Assembly: GCA_963836665.1 (NCBI GenBank)
Contig: CAWIKL010000001.1
Coordinates: 2,852,001 to 2,916,000 of the forward strand
Direction of reading: 5' to 3'
DNA length: 64,000 nucleotides
From: JAICSD01 sp963836665
GTDB lineage: Bacteria; Acidobacteriota; Vicinamibacteria; Vicinamibacterales; 2-12-FULL-66-21
Part shown: piece by piece, positions 35,283-42,807 of the stretch
Layout: every line of letters starts with the position of its first letter
Position numbering within the stretch: position 1 is the first letter of the stretch
The notes under the pieces: model-generated
Databases searched by the model: none
What the model saw: the letters and a program-made list of their open reading frames with translations, nothing else
Told to the model about the DNA's origin: nothing
Translations under genes and position numbers: made by a program

Positions 35283-36167
35283 ATGAAGCACGCACTCTTC
35301 GCGTTGTCGTTCGCGACGGCGTTCCTGCTTTCCCTTCCCGCGCTCCGGGCCCAGAGTAAACCCGCCAGCATCTATGCCGGCGTCGTCGACAAGAATGGCG
35401 AACCGGTGACCGGCCTCAGCGCCTCCGACTTCCGCGTCCGCGAAGACGGCGCCGCGCGCGAAGTGCTGAAGGCGGAAGAGGCGACCGACCCGATGACGGT
35501 CGCGCTGCTCGTTGACGACAGCCAGGCGGCGTCGCCCGCCATCCAGATGATCCGTGAAGCACTCGACGGCTTCATCCCGGTGCTCGCTGGCAAGGGAGAG
35601 ATCGCGCTGACGACCTTTGGCGACCGTCCGGAGATCGCGGTCGACTACACCAGTGACCAGAAGAAGCTGCTCGACGGTGGGCACCACGTCTTCGCACGCC
35701 CCGGCGCCGGCGCCTACCTCATGGACGCGATCATCGAAGTCTGCAAGGGCCTGCAAAAGCGCGAAAATGCCCGGCGCGAGATTGTCGTCCTGACCATCGA
35801 CAACGAGACCGAGTTCAGCAATCGCCACTATCAGGAAGTCGTCGACGCGCTAGACAAGGCGCACGCCACGCTCCACGTCATCTCGCTCGGCCAGCCGAAC
35901 ACCAGCCGCGGCGACGAGATGCGCAACCGCAATGCGGCGATCGCCAACGGCACCGAGCGTAGCGGCGGCCGCCGCGAGAACGTGCTCGCCCTCACCGGCG
36001 CCGCGCCGCGGATGAAGCAGCTCGCGGCCGAGCTCGCGCACCAGTACGTCGTCACGTACGGCCGCCCAGAGACCCTCATTCCGCCTGAAAAGATCGAGGT
36101 CACCGTGGGGAATCCGGCCCTCACGGTCCATGCGCGTACGCGGAGCGCGCAAGTGGGAGCCAAATGA
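35283..36167 (+). CDS. Secreted VWFA-related protein (acidobacterial type), copy 1
   Basis: A 294-residue protein with a signal peptide ('LFALSFATAFLLSLPALRAQ') and the layout of the VWFA-related acidobacterial domain (TIGR03436-like). It has an N-terminal carboxypeptidase-like strand region ('VDKNGEPVTGLSASDFRVREDG') and then a von Willebrand A domain. The MIDAS metal site is degraded: 'VALLVDDSQAA' replaces DxSxS. Function in these lineages is unknown; binding to surface or protein partners is likely. The stop overlaps the next gene by four bases (ATGA). TATACT at 35262-35267 may be the -10 element. Confidence 0.85.
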   Translation: MKHALFALSFATAFLLSLPALRAQSKPASIYAGVVDKNGEPVTGLSASDFRVREDGAAREVLKAEEATDPMTVALLVDDSQAASPAIQMIREALDGFIPVLAGKGEIALTTFGDRPEIAVDYTSDQKKLLDGGHHVFARPGAGAYLMDAIIEVCKGLQKRENARREIVVLTIDNETEFSNRHYQEVVDALDKAHATLHVISLGQPNTSRGDEMRNRNAAIANGTERSGGRRENVLALTGAAPRMKQLAAELAHQYVVTYGRPETLIPPEKIEVTVGNPALTVHARTRSAQVGAK

Positions 36168-37069
36168 CCCTTCGTCTCGCTTCGCTGGGCGTCGTCGCGA
36201 TCGGCGTCACCCTCACTGCGCAGCGCCAGCCGATCCGTAGCGGCGTCGAACTGGTGTCGCTCAACGTCACCGTCACCGACGGCACTGGTAAATACGCGAC
36301 CGACCTGGCCCAGCCCGATTTCGAGGTCTACGAGGATGGCGCCAAGCAGAACCTGACGTTCTTCGCCCGCACACAGCAGCCGATTTCGTTGGCGCTCCTT
36401 CTCGACACCAGTGCCAGCATGGACGAACGGATGGGCATCGCGCAGGAGGCGGCGATCGGTTTCGCCAAGCAGCTGCACAAAGACGATCAGGCCGAGGTGG
36501 TCGACTTCGACAGCCAGGTGCGCATCCTGCAGAGCTTCACCGGCGATGCCGCGTTGCTGGAAAAGGCCATCCGCCAGACGACCGCCAATGGCTCGACCTC
36601 GCTCTACAACGCGCTCTACATCGCGCTCAAGGACCTCAAGAAGGTGAAGGCCGAGAAGGAGTCCGACATCCGCCGGCAGGCGATCGTCCTGCTCTCCGAC
36701 GGCGACGACACCTCCAGCCTGATCGAGTTCGACCAGGTCCTCGACCTGGCCAAGCGGTCCGAAACGGTGATCTATTCGATCGGCCTGCGACAGGGAGAGA
36801 TCGCGCGCCGTGAATTCAAGGAAGCGGAGTTCGTGCTCAAGCAGCTCTCGAGCGAGACCGGCGGCAAGGCCTTCTTCCCCACCGACGCGCGTGAGCTGCA
36901 GAAGATCTACCAATCGATCTGGGACGAGCTCTCGAGCCAGTACGCCCTTGCCTACTCCTCGACCAACCCGAAGCATGACGGCGCATGGCGCCGTGTCCAG
37001 GTCCGCATCGCCAAGCCGGGTTTGACCGCCCGCACCAAGCAGGGCTACTACGGGCCGACCGGTTCGTGA
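36164..37069 (+). CDS. Secreted VWFA-related protein (acidobacterial type), copy 2
   Basis: A 301-residue paralogue of the preceding gene. Unlike copy 1 it keeps a good MIDAS motif ('LLLDTSASMDERM', DxSxS) and 'VLLSDGDDTSS'. The N-terminal strand region is 'LVSLNVTVTDGTGKYATDLAQPDFEVYEDG' in outline. The N-terminus has a short hydrophobic stretch that may serve as a signal peptide. The two form a tandem pair in which one has lost and one kept the metal site. Its stop overlaps the GTG of the ccsA-like gene (GTGA). Confidence 0.87.
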   Translation: MTLRLASLGVVAIGVTLTAQRQPIRSGVELVSLNVTVTDGTGKYATDLAQPDFEVYEDGAKQNLTFFARTQQPISLALLLDTSASMDERMGIAQEAAIGFAKQLHKDDQAEVVDFDSQVRILQSFTGDAALLEKAIRQTTANGSTSLYNALYIALKDLKKVKAEKESDIRRQAIVLLSDGDDTSSLIEFDQVLDLAKRSETVIYSIGLRQGEIARREFKEAEFVLKQLSSETGGKAFFPTDARELQKIYQSIWDELSSQYALAYSSTNPKHDGAWRRVQVRIAKPGLTARTKQGYYGPTGS

Positions 37070-37893
37070 CGATCACCGCCTGGATCCCGTTCATCCTCTA
37101 CACGGCCGCGGCCGCCGTCTACATCGCGCACTTCGCGCGCCGCGATCCGCGCACCGGCCGCACGGCCACGGCGATCCTCGGCGCCGCCATTCTCGCCCAC
37201 ACCTTCCTCATCGGCATGCAAACGATGCAGGCCGGTTACGCCCCACTGGTCGGCACGACCGCGGCGATCTCCGCCTTCGTCTGGCTCCTCGGCCTGGCCT
37301 ACCTCTATGTCGAGCTGACCACTGAGGAACGGGCGATGGGAGCGTTCGTGACCACGCTGCTCGCCGCCCTGGCGGTCCTGCCGGCGCTCAACCCGGCGAT
37401 GGACCCACGGCCGCCACTGTTGCGCTCGCCGCTCTTCACGGTACACGTGCTGTCGATGTTGTTCGCCTACGCCAGCTTCGCGCTCGCCTGCGTCCTCGGC
37501 ATTACCTACGTGCTGCTGTTCAAGGAGATCAAGGCCAAGCATCTTGGCTTCTTTTACGCGCGGCTGCCCTCGCTGCAGGTGCTCGACGTGATGAACGGGC
37601 GCGCCGTGGTCGTCGGCTGGCTGTTCCTCACCAGCGGCCTGGCGGTGGGCATCGTCTGGGCGTCCCAGATTGCCGGCTCGCCCGACCCGCGCGCACAGGC
37701 GATGCACACGACCGATCCCAAGATCCTGATCGCGCTGATCTGCTGGGCGATCTACTCGTTCGCGCTGTTGGCGCGCCGCGCCATCGGCTGGAGCGGTCGC
37801 CGCGCCGCCTGGCTCTCGGCGATCGGCTTTGTCGTCGTCTTGTTGAACTTCCTGCCCGTCGGGTACTTCCTGACGCGCTCGCACAACTTCTAG
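37066..37893 (+). CDS. CcsA/HemX-like cytochrome c assembly membrane protein
   Basis: A 275-residue protein with about eight membrane helices, in the CcsA/HemX family of heme-handling proteins. Recognisable pieces are 'TLLAALAVLPALNP', 'VHVLSMLFAYASFALACVLGITYVLLFKEIK' features, and 'TDPKILIALICWAIYSFALLARR'. The His in 'VHVLSMLFAYASF' is in the family's conserved position. HemX lies directly before hemA in many bacteria, as here (four bases between genes). It starts at the GTG at 37066, overlapping the upstream stop. The role is inferred as heme delivery or stabilising glutamyl-tRNA reductase. Confidence 0.85.
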   Translation: MTITAWIPFILYTAAAAVYIAHFARRDPRTGRTATAILGAAILAHTFLIGMQTMQAGYAPLVGTTAAISAFVWLLGLAYLYVELTTEERAMGAFVTTLLAALAVLPALNPAMDPRPPLLRSPLFTVHVLSMLFAYASFALACVLGITYVLLFKEIKAKHLGFFYARLPSLQVLDVMNGRAVVVGWLFLTSGLAVGIVWASQIAGSPDPRAQAMHTTDPKILIALICWAIYSFALLARRAIGWSGRRAAWLSAIGFVVVLLNFLPVGYFLTRSHNF

Positions 37894-37897
37894 GGTC

Positions 37898-39172
37898 ATG
37901 AGGCTGTTCGCCGTCGGCGTGAGCCATCGTACGGCACCGGTGGAGTTGCGCGAGACCATCGATTTCGCGCGCCGCGGCCTGGGCGAAGCGATCGAGGGAC
38001 TGCGCGTGCGCAACCTCGCCCGCGAGGCGGTCGTGCTCTCCACCTGCAACCGCGCCGAGATCTACGCCGGCGCGGAATCGGAGGCCGCCGCCGAGTCGTG
38101 CGGACGCTTTATCTCCGAGTTCAACGGCGTCGCCTGGGACGCGCTCGCGCCGCACGTCGTCATCTACCGCGGCCCGGAGGCGGCCGACCACCTGTTCCGG
38201 GTGGCGGCAGGTCTCGATTCGCTCGTCGTCGGCGAGCCGCAGATCCTCGGACAGGTCAAGGACGCGTTTTCGACCGCGTCAGAGCTGAAGGCGACCGGCG
38301 CGCTCACGCACCGGCTGTTCACGACCGCGTTCAGCGTTGGCAAGCGCGTCCGCAGCGAGACCGGCCTCGGTGAAGGGGCCGTTTCGGTCAGCTACGCGGC
38401 GATCGCGCTGGCCAAGAAGATCTTCGGGCGGCTCACGGGACTCAACGTGCTGGTGCTCGGCGCCGGCGAAATGGCGACGCTGACCGCGACGCACCTGCGC
38501 GCGCAAGAGGTCGGACAGCTGACCATCGCCAGCCGGACGCTGGCGTCGGCGCAATCGCTGGCCCGCGAGCTGAAGGGACACGCGGTGCCCTGGACGTCGG
38601 TGCCGCAGGCGCTCTCGGCGGCCGACATCGTCGTCACGGCGACCGGATCGCCTGATCCGGTGCTGTCGCGGGCGATGGTCGAGGGCGCGATGCGGCCGCG
38701 GCGCGGCCGTCCGCTGTTCCTGATCGACATCGCGCTGCCGCGCGACGTCGAGCCCGAGGCCGGCAGCCTCGATCAGGTCTTTCTCTACGACATCGACGAC
38801 CTGCAGGGGATCGTCAAGGAGAACCTGGCCCGCCGGAGCAGCGAGGTGCAGCGCGCCGAGTCGATCGTGCGCGAGGAAGTCGACCGCTTCCGCGCGTGGA
38901 TGCAGTCGCGAGACGTGGTGCCGACGGTGGTGGCGCTCCGGCAACAGTTCGAAGCGATCCGCCGCTCGGAGCTGCAGCGGCTCGACGCCAAGCTGGCGCA
39001 GCTGCCGCCGGAAGCGCGCGCTCGCGTCGACGAAATCACTCACCTCCTTGTCGAGAAGCTGCTCCTGACCCCGACCGAGCAGCTCAAGGGCGCCGAAGAC
39101 GAAGCGACGGCGCTCGCCTATTCCGACGCACTGAACCGGCTGTTCAAGCTGCGCACGAAGGAGGACGAGTGA
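37898..39172 (+). CDS. hemA: Glutamyl-tRNA reductase
   Basis: A 424-residue enzyme, the usual length. The catalytic Cys is in 'VLSTCNRAEIYA' at about 50. 'GLDSLVVGEPQILGQVKDAF' follows at about 110, then the NADPH-binding 'VLGAGEMATL' at about 190 and the C-terminal dimerisation helix. It reduces Glu-tRNA to glutamate 1-semialdehyde, the first step of C5-pathway tetrapyrrole synthesis; hemL at 50 kb performs the next. The stop overlaps the hemC start (GTGA). Confidence 0.97.
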   Translation: MRLFAVGVSHRTAPVELRETIDFARRGLGEAIEGLRVRNLAREAVVLSTCNRAEIYAGAESEAAAESCGRFISEFNGVAWDALAPHVVIYRGPEAADHLFRVAAGLDSLVVGEPQILGQVKDAFSTASELKATGALTHRLFTTAFSVGKRVRSETGLGEGAVSVSYAAIALAKKIFGRLTGLNVLVLGAGEMATLTATHLRAQEVGQLTIASRTLASAQSLARELKGHAVPWTSVPQALSAADIVVTATGSPDPVLSRAMVEGAMRPRRGRPLFLIDIALPRDVEPEAGSLDQVFLYDIDDLQGIVKENLARRSSEVQRAESIVREEVDRFRAWMQSRDVVPTVVALRQQFEAIRRSELQRLDAKLAQLPPEARARVDEITHLLVEKLLLTPTEQLKGAEDEATALAYSDALNRLFKLRTKEDE

Positions 39173-40101
39173 GTCCGCTGCGCATCGGCACGCGCGGCAG
39201 CGCCCTGGCGTTGTGGCAGGCACGTACCGTCGCCTCGCTGCTGGCGACGCGCGGCCTCGCCACCGAGATCCTCACCTACAAGACGGCGGGCGACCGGTTG
39301 CAGGACGCTCCGCTCACGGAGAGCGGAACCAAGGGACTTTTCGTCAAAGAGCTCGAGGACGCGCTCCTCCGTGGCGCGGTCGATCTCGCGGTGCACAGCG
39401 CCAAGGACATGTCGGTCACGCTGCCCGACGGCCTGGCGATCGCCGCAGTGCTGCCGCGCGAGGATCCGCGCGACGCCCTCGTCCTGCCGCGCGACGCGCC
39501 GCCGGCAGCCGATCTCGATGTGCTGGTCGCCTGGATCCTGTCGCGGCCGGCCAAGAGCATCGCCACGAGCAGCATCCGCCGCGCGGCGCAGCTGCGCGCC
39601 TTGTTCCCGGATGCGCGCTTCCTTCCGGTGCGCGGCAACGTCGACACGCGCTTGCGCAGGCTCGACGAGGGGGAATACGACGCGATGGTGCTGGCGGTCG
39701 CCGGTCTCAAGCGCCTCGGCTACGCCGCCCGCATCACTCTGGCGCTCGACGCCGCCGCGTGCGTGCCCGCTCCATGCCAGGGCATCGTCGCGATCGAGAC
39801 ACGACGCGACGTGCCGGCGGTGTTCGCCGCGGTCCATGACGTCGCCGCTGGCGCGAGCTTCCGCGCCGAGCGCGCGCTCGTCGCCGCGCTCGGCGGCGGC
39901 TGCCAGCTTCCGCTCGGGGCGATCGCCACGCATCGCGGCGGCGCGCTCGATCTGGACGCCATCGTCGTCTCCCCAGACGGGATGCGCCGGGTGCGCCACG
40001 CGATGACCGGGGATCCGGCCCGGCCCGAAGAACTCGGCGCCCGCCTCGCCGACGAGCTCGCCCGCCGCGGCGCCGGCGCCATTCTGGACGAAGTACGGTA
40101 G
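39169..40101 (+). CDS. hemC: Porphobilinogen deaminase
   Basis: A 310-residue enzyme that joins four porphobilinogen units into hydroxymethylbilane. Signatures are 'LRIGTRGSALALWQA' at the N-terminus, 'DLAVHSAKDM', 'IATSSIRRAAQL', and the dipyrromethane-cofactor Cys in 'ALGGGCQLPLGA'. The start is the GTG at 39169, overlapping the hemA stop; a longer frame beginning inside hemA is rejected. It is followed by a 93-base gap before the cobA-hemD fusion. Confidence 0.97.
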   Translation: MSPLRIGTRGSALALWQARTVASLLATRGLATEILTYKTAGDRLQDAPLTESGTKGLFVKELEDALLRGAVDLAVHSAKDMSVTLPDGLAIAAVLPREDPRDALVLPRDAPPAADLDVLVAWILSRPAKSIATSSIRRAAQLRALFPDARFLPVRGNVDTRLRRLDEGEYDAMVLAVAGLKRLGYAARITLALDAAACVPAPCQGIVAIETRRDVPAVFAAVHDVAAGASFRAERALVAALGGGCQLPLGAIATHRGGALDLDAIVVSPDGMRRVRHAMTGDPARPEELGARLADELARRGAGAILDEVR

Positions 40102-40194
40102 TCATCACCATCCACGGGCGGTTCTCCTCAATGGTTCCGTTCGCGTGCTGGCCACGCCGCCCCTTGTGAGATAGTTCTAGAGTCATAGAGACGC

Positions 40195-41733
40195 ATGCCG
40201 AACAGCCCCCGCGTGTTCATCGTCGGTGCCGGCCCCGGGGATCCCGGGCTGATCACCGTTCGTGGCCTGCGCCGCCTCGAGACGGCCGAGGTCGTCGTCT
40301 ACGACCATCACATTCACGCCCGCCTGCTCCGTTCGGCGCGGGCTGACGCCGAGAAAATCGACGTCGGACCGGCAGCACCGAGGCCGCTCGACCAGGACGC
40401 CATCTCGATGCTGCTCGTCGAGAAGGCGCGTGAAGGCAAGACGGTCGTCCGCCTCAAGTGGGGCGATCCATATGTCTTCGACAGCGGCGGCAAGGAAGCG
40501 CTGTTCCTGCACGAGCAGCAGGTTCCGTTCGAGGTCATCCCGGGTGTGCCGGTCAGCGTGGCGGTCGCGGCCTACGCCGGGATCCCGATTACCTATCCCG
40601 GTGCCGGTGACGTGCTCACGCTCGTGCGCGGCCACGAAGGGGAAACCAACGAGCTGCCGCGGGTCGAGTGGGACCGTCTCGCAGGCATCGACGGCACGCT
40701 GGCCTGCTACGCCGGGGCGCGCCAGGTCGCGACGATTGTGGACGCGCTCCTCGTCCACGGCCGTTCGCCGGACGAGAGCGCGGCGTTGATCTACCGCGGC
40801 ACCACATCGGCCCAGCAGACGATCGCCGCACCGCTCGGCGCGATCGCCGCGATGGCCCATCCGAGCGAGCCGGCGATGTTCCTCGTCGGCCGCGTCGCCG
40901 GGCTGCGCGAGCACCTGCGCTGGTTCGACGATCGCCCGCTGTTTGGCCGGCGCATCGTCGTCACGCGCGCGCGCGAGCAGGCGCCGGAACTGGTTGACAT
41001 GCTGGAGGAGCGCGGCGCCGATGCGATCCAGACCCCGACGATCCGCATTGCCCCGCCGGACGACAGCGAGGCGCTCGACCGCGCCACGGCGGACGCCGGC
41101 GGCTACGACTGGATCGTGTTCACCAGTGCCAATGCTGTCGAGGCCTTCTTCGGCCGCCTGCTGCAGCGCGGCGACATCCGCGACCTGAAGGGCGTGCGAC
41201 TCTGTGCGGTCGGGCCGTCGACGGCGCAGCGCGTGTCGGGTTACGGACTGCGCGTCGATCTCACGCCCGACGAGTCGCGCGCCGAAGGAGTGTTCGAGGC
41301 GCTCAAGGCGGCCGGGCCGCTGGCGGGGGCGCGCCTACTGCTCCCGCGCGCCGACATTGCGCGCGAAGTGCTGCCCGATCAGCTGCGCGAGGCGGGGGCC
41401 GAGGTCACCGACATCATCGCCTATCGCACCGTCGTCGCCGGCGGCGAACGCGACAGCGATCACGACATCTACCGCATGCTGCTCGAGCGGCAGATCGACG
41501 CGGTCACTTTCACCAGTGCCAGCACGGTACGCAACTTCGCGCGCATGCTCGGCGAGGAACAGGCGGCGGATCTCCTCAACACGACCGTCGTCGCCGCCAT
41601 CGGCCCGGTGACGGCCGAAGCGGCACAGCAGCTGGGCATCCGCGTCGGCGTCGTGCCAAGAAAATACACGATTCCGGATCTGGTGGACGCCCTCGTCGAG
41701 CACTTCAGCTCGAGCCAAGCGGCCGCCACGTAG
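40195..41733 (+). CDS. Fused uroporphyrinogen-III C-methyltransferase-like / uroporphyrinogen-III synthase
   Basis: A 512-residue two-domain protein. Residues 1-245 are a CobA/SUMT-type fold ('VGAGPGDPGLITVRGLRRL', 'VVRLKWGDPYVF', 'EVIPGVPVSVAVAAYAGIPIT'). Residues 250-505 are HemD, which cyclises hydroxymethylbilane to uroporphyrinogen III ('VVTRAREQAPELVDMLEERGAD', 'IVFTSANAVEAF', 'AVTFTSASTVRNF'). In the first domain, motifs usually reading GGDP..FGRGGEE and THR are GWGDP..FDSGGKE and TYP, so its methyltransferase activity is less certain than the synthase activity. It completes the pathway between hemC and hemB. Confidence 0.9.
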   Translation: MPNSPRVFIVGAGPGDPGLITVRGLRRLETAEVVVYDHHIHARLLRSARADAEKIDVGPAAPRPLDQDAISMLLVEKAREGKTVVRLKWGDPYVFDSGGKEALFLHEQQVPFEVIPGVPVSVAVAAYAGIPITYPGAGDVLTLVRGHEGETNELPRVEWDRLAGIDGTLACYAGARQVATIVDALLVHGRSPDESAALIYRGTTSAQQTIAAPLGAIAAMAHPSEPAMFLVGRVAGLREHLRWFDDRPLFGRRIVVTRAREQAPELVDMLEERGADAIQTPTIRIAPPDDSEALDRATADAGGYDWIVFTSANAVEAFFGRLLQRGDIRDLKGVRLCAVGPSTAQRVSGYGLRVDLTPDESRAEGVFEALKAAGPLAGARLLLPRADIAREVLPDQLREAGAEVTDIIAYRTVVAGGERDSDHDIYRMLLERQIDAVTFTSASTVRNFARMLGEEQAADLLNTTVVAAIGPVTAEAAQQLGIRVGVVPRKYTIPDLVDALVEHFSSSQAAAT

Positions 41734-41773
41734 TATGCCGGGCCCCGAAGGCCCGACGAGCAGAGAGTCCGAC

Positions 41774-42781
41774 ATGACGAGCAAGCTCGAGACACGGACC
41801 AGCCGCGGCACGCGCGACCTGCGCCGCCGCCCGCGCCGCCTGCGGCGCACGCCAGGCATCCGCGACCTTGTGCGCGAGACGCGGCTGAGCCCCGAGAACT
41901 TCGTTTATCCGCTGTTCGTCGTGACCGGCGAAGGCCAGCGGCGTGAAGTGCCGTCGATGCCGGGTGTATTTCAGCTCTCGGTCGACGAAATCGTCAAGGA
42001 GGCCGCCGCGGCGAACAAGGAAGGTGTGTCAGGCGTCCTCCTGTTCGGCCTGCCCGACACGAAGGACGCCGCGGGCAGCGGCGCCGCCGATCCGGAAGGC
42101 CCAGTGCAGACGGCCGTCCGCGCACTCAAACGCGACGTGCCCGGCCTTGTCGTCGTCACCGACGTCTGTCTGTGTGAGTACACCTCGCACGGCCACTGCG
42201 GCATCCTCGACGGCGACGAAATCGTCAACGACACGACGGTCGAGGAGCTGGCGCGCGCCGCGCTCTCGCACGCCGCCGCCGGGGCCGATATCGTCGCACC
42301 CTCCGACATGATGGACGGACGGGTCGCCCGCATCCGCGACGTGCTCGATCACGCCGGGTTCAATCAGGTCGCGATCATGGCCTACGCCGCAAAGTACTGC
42401 TCGGCGTTCTACGGTCCTTTTCGCGATGCCGCCGATTCGGCACCCGCGTTCGGCGATCGCCGGTCGCACCAGATGGATCCCGGCAACGTCGAGGAAGCGC
42501 TGCGCGAGGTCGAGCTCGACATCGAGGAAGGGGCCGACATCGTGATGATCAAGCCGGCGCTCACCTACCTCGACGTGATCTGGCGCGTCAAGGACGCGTT
42601 CCGGCTGCCGACGGCGGCGTATCACGTCAGCGGCGAGTACTCGATGCTGAAAGCAGCGGGACGCAACGGCTGGATCGATGAGCCGCGCGCGATGCTGGAA
42701 ACGCTCACCGCCATCCGCCGTGCCGGCGCCGACATCCTGATCACCTACTACGCGCGCGAGGCGGCGCGGGCGCTGGCGTAG
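41774..42781 (+). CDS. hemB: Delta-aminolevulinic acid dehydratase (porphobilinogen synthase)
   Basis: An enzyme of about 335 residues that condenses two 5-aminolevulinate molecules. It has the zinc-type site 'DVCLCEYTSHGHCG' with three cysteines, the Schiff-base lysine regions 'AYAAKYCSAFYGPF' and 'VMIKPAL', and 'YHVSGEYSMLKAA'. The ATG at 41774 is chosen, as the 13 residues from an earlier start at 41735 lie in the leader. It ends the tetrapyrrole gene run ccsA-hemA-hemC-cobA/hemD-hemB. The convergent permease gene ends 14 bases downstream. Confidence 0.95.
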   Translation: MTSKLETRTSRGTRDLRRRPRRLRRTPGIRDLVRETRLSPENFVYPLFVVTGEGQRREVPSMPGVFQLSVDEIVKEAAAANKEGVSGVLLFGLPDTKDAAGSGAADPEGPVQTAVRALKRDVPGLVVVTDVCLCEYTSHGHCGILDGDEIVNDTTVEELARAALSHAAAGADIVAPSDMMDGRVARIRDVLDHAGFNQVAIMAYAAKYCSAFYGPFRDAADSAPAFGDRRSHQMDPGNVEEALREVELDIEEGADIVMIKPALTYLDVIWRVKDAFRLPTAAYHVSGEYSMLKAAGRNGWIDEPRAMLETLTAIRRAGADILITYYAREAARALA

Positions 42782-42784
42782 GTA

Positions 42785-42807
42785 CGAACGCCGGCCTACG
42801 GCGTACG
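42785..42807. terminator. Hairpin between convergent hemB and permease genes
   Basis: A near-perfect dyad: CGAACGCCG (42785-42793) and CGGCGTACG (42799-42807) pair in eight of nine positions around a five-base loop. It lies just after the hemB stop and covers the 3' end of the permease gene. No run of T follows on either strand, so it would be a weak or factor-assisted two-way terminator. Confidence 0.35.
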
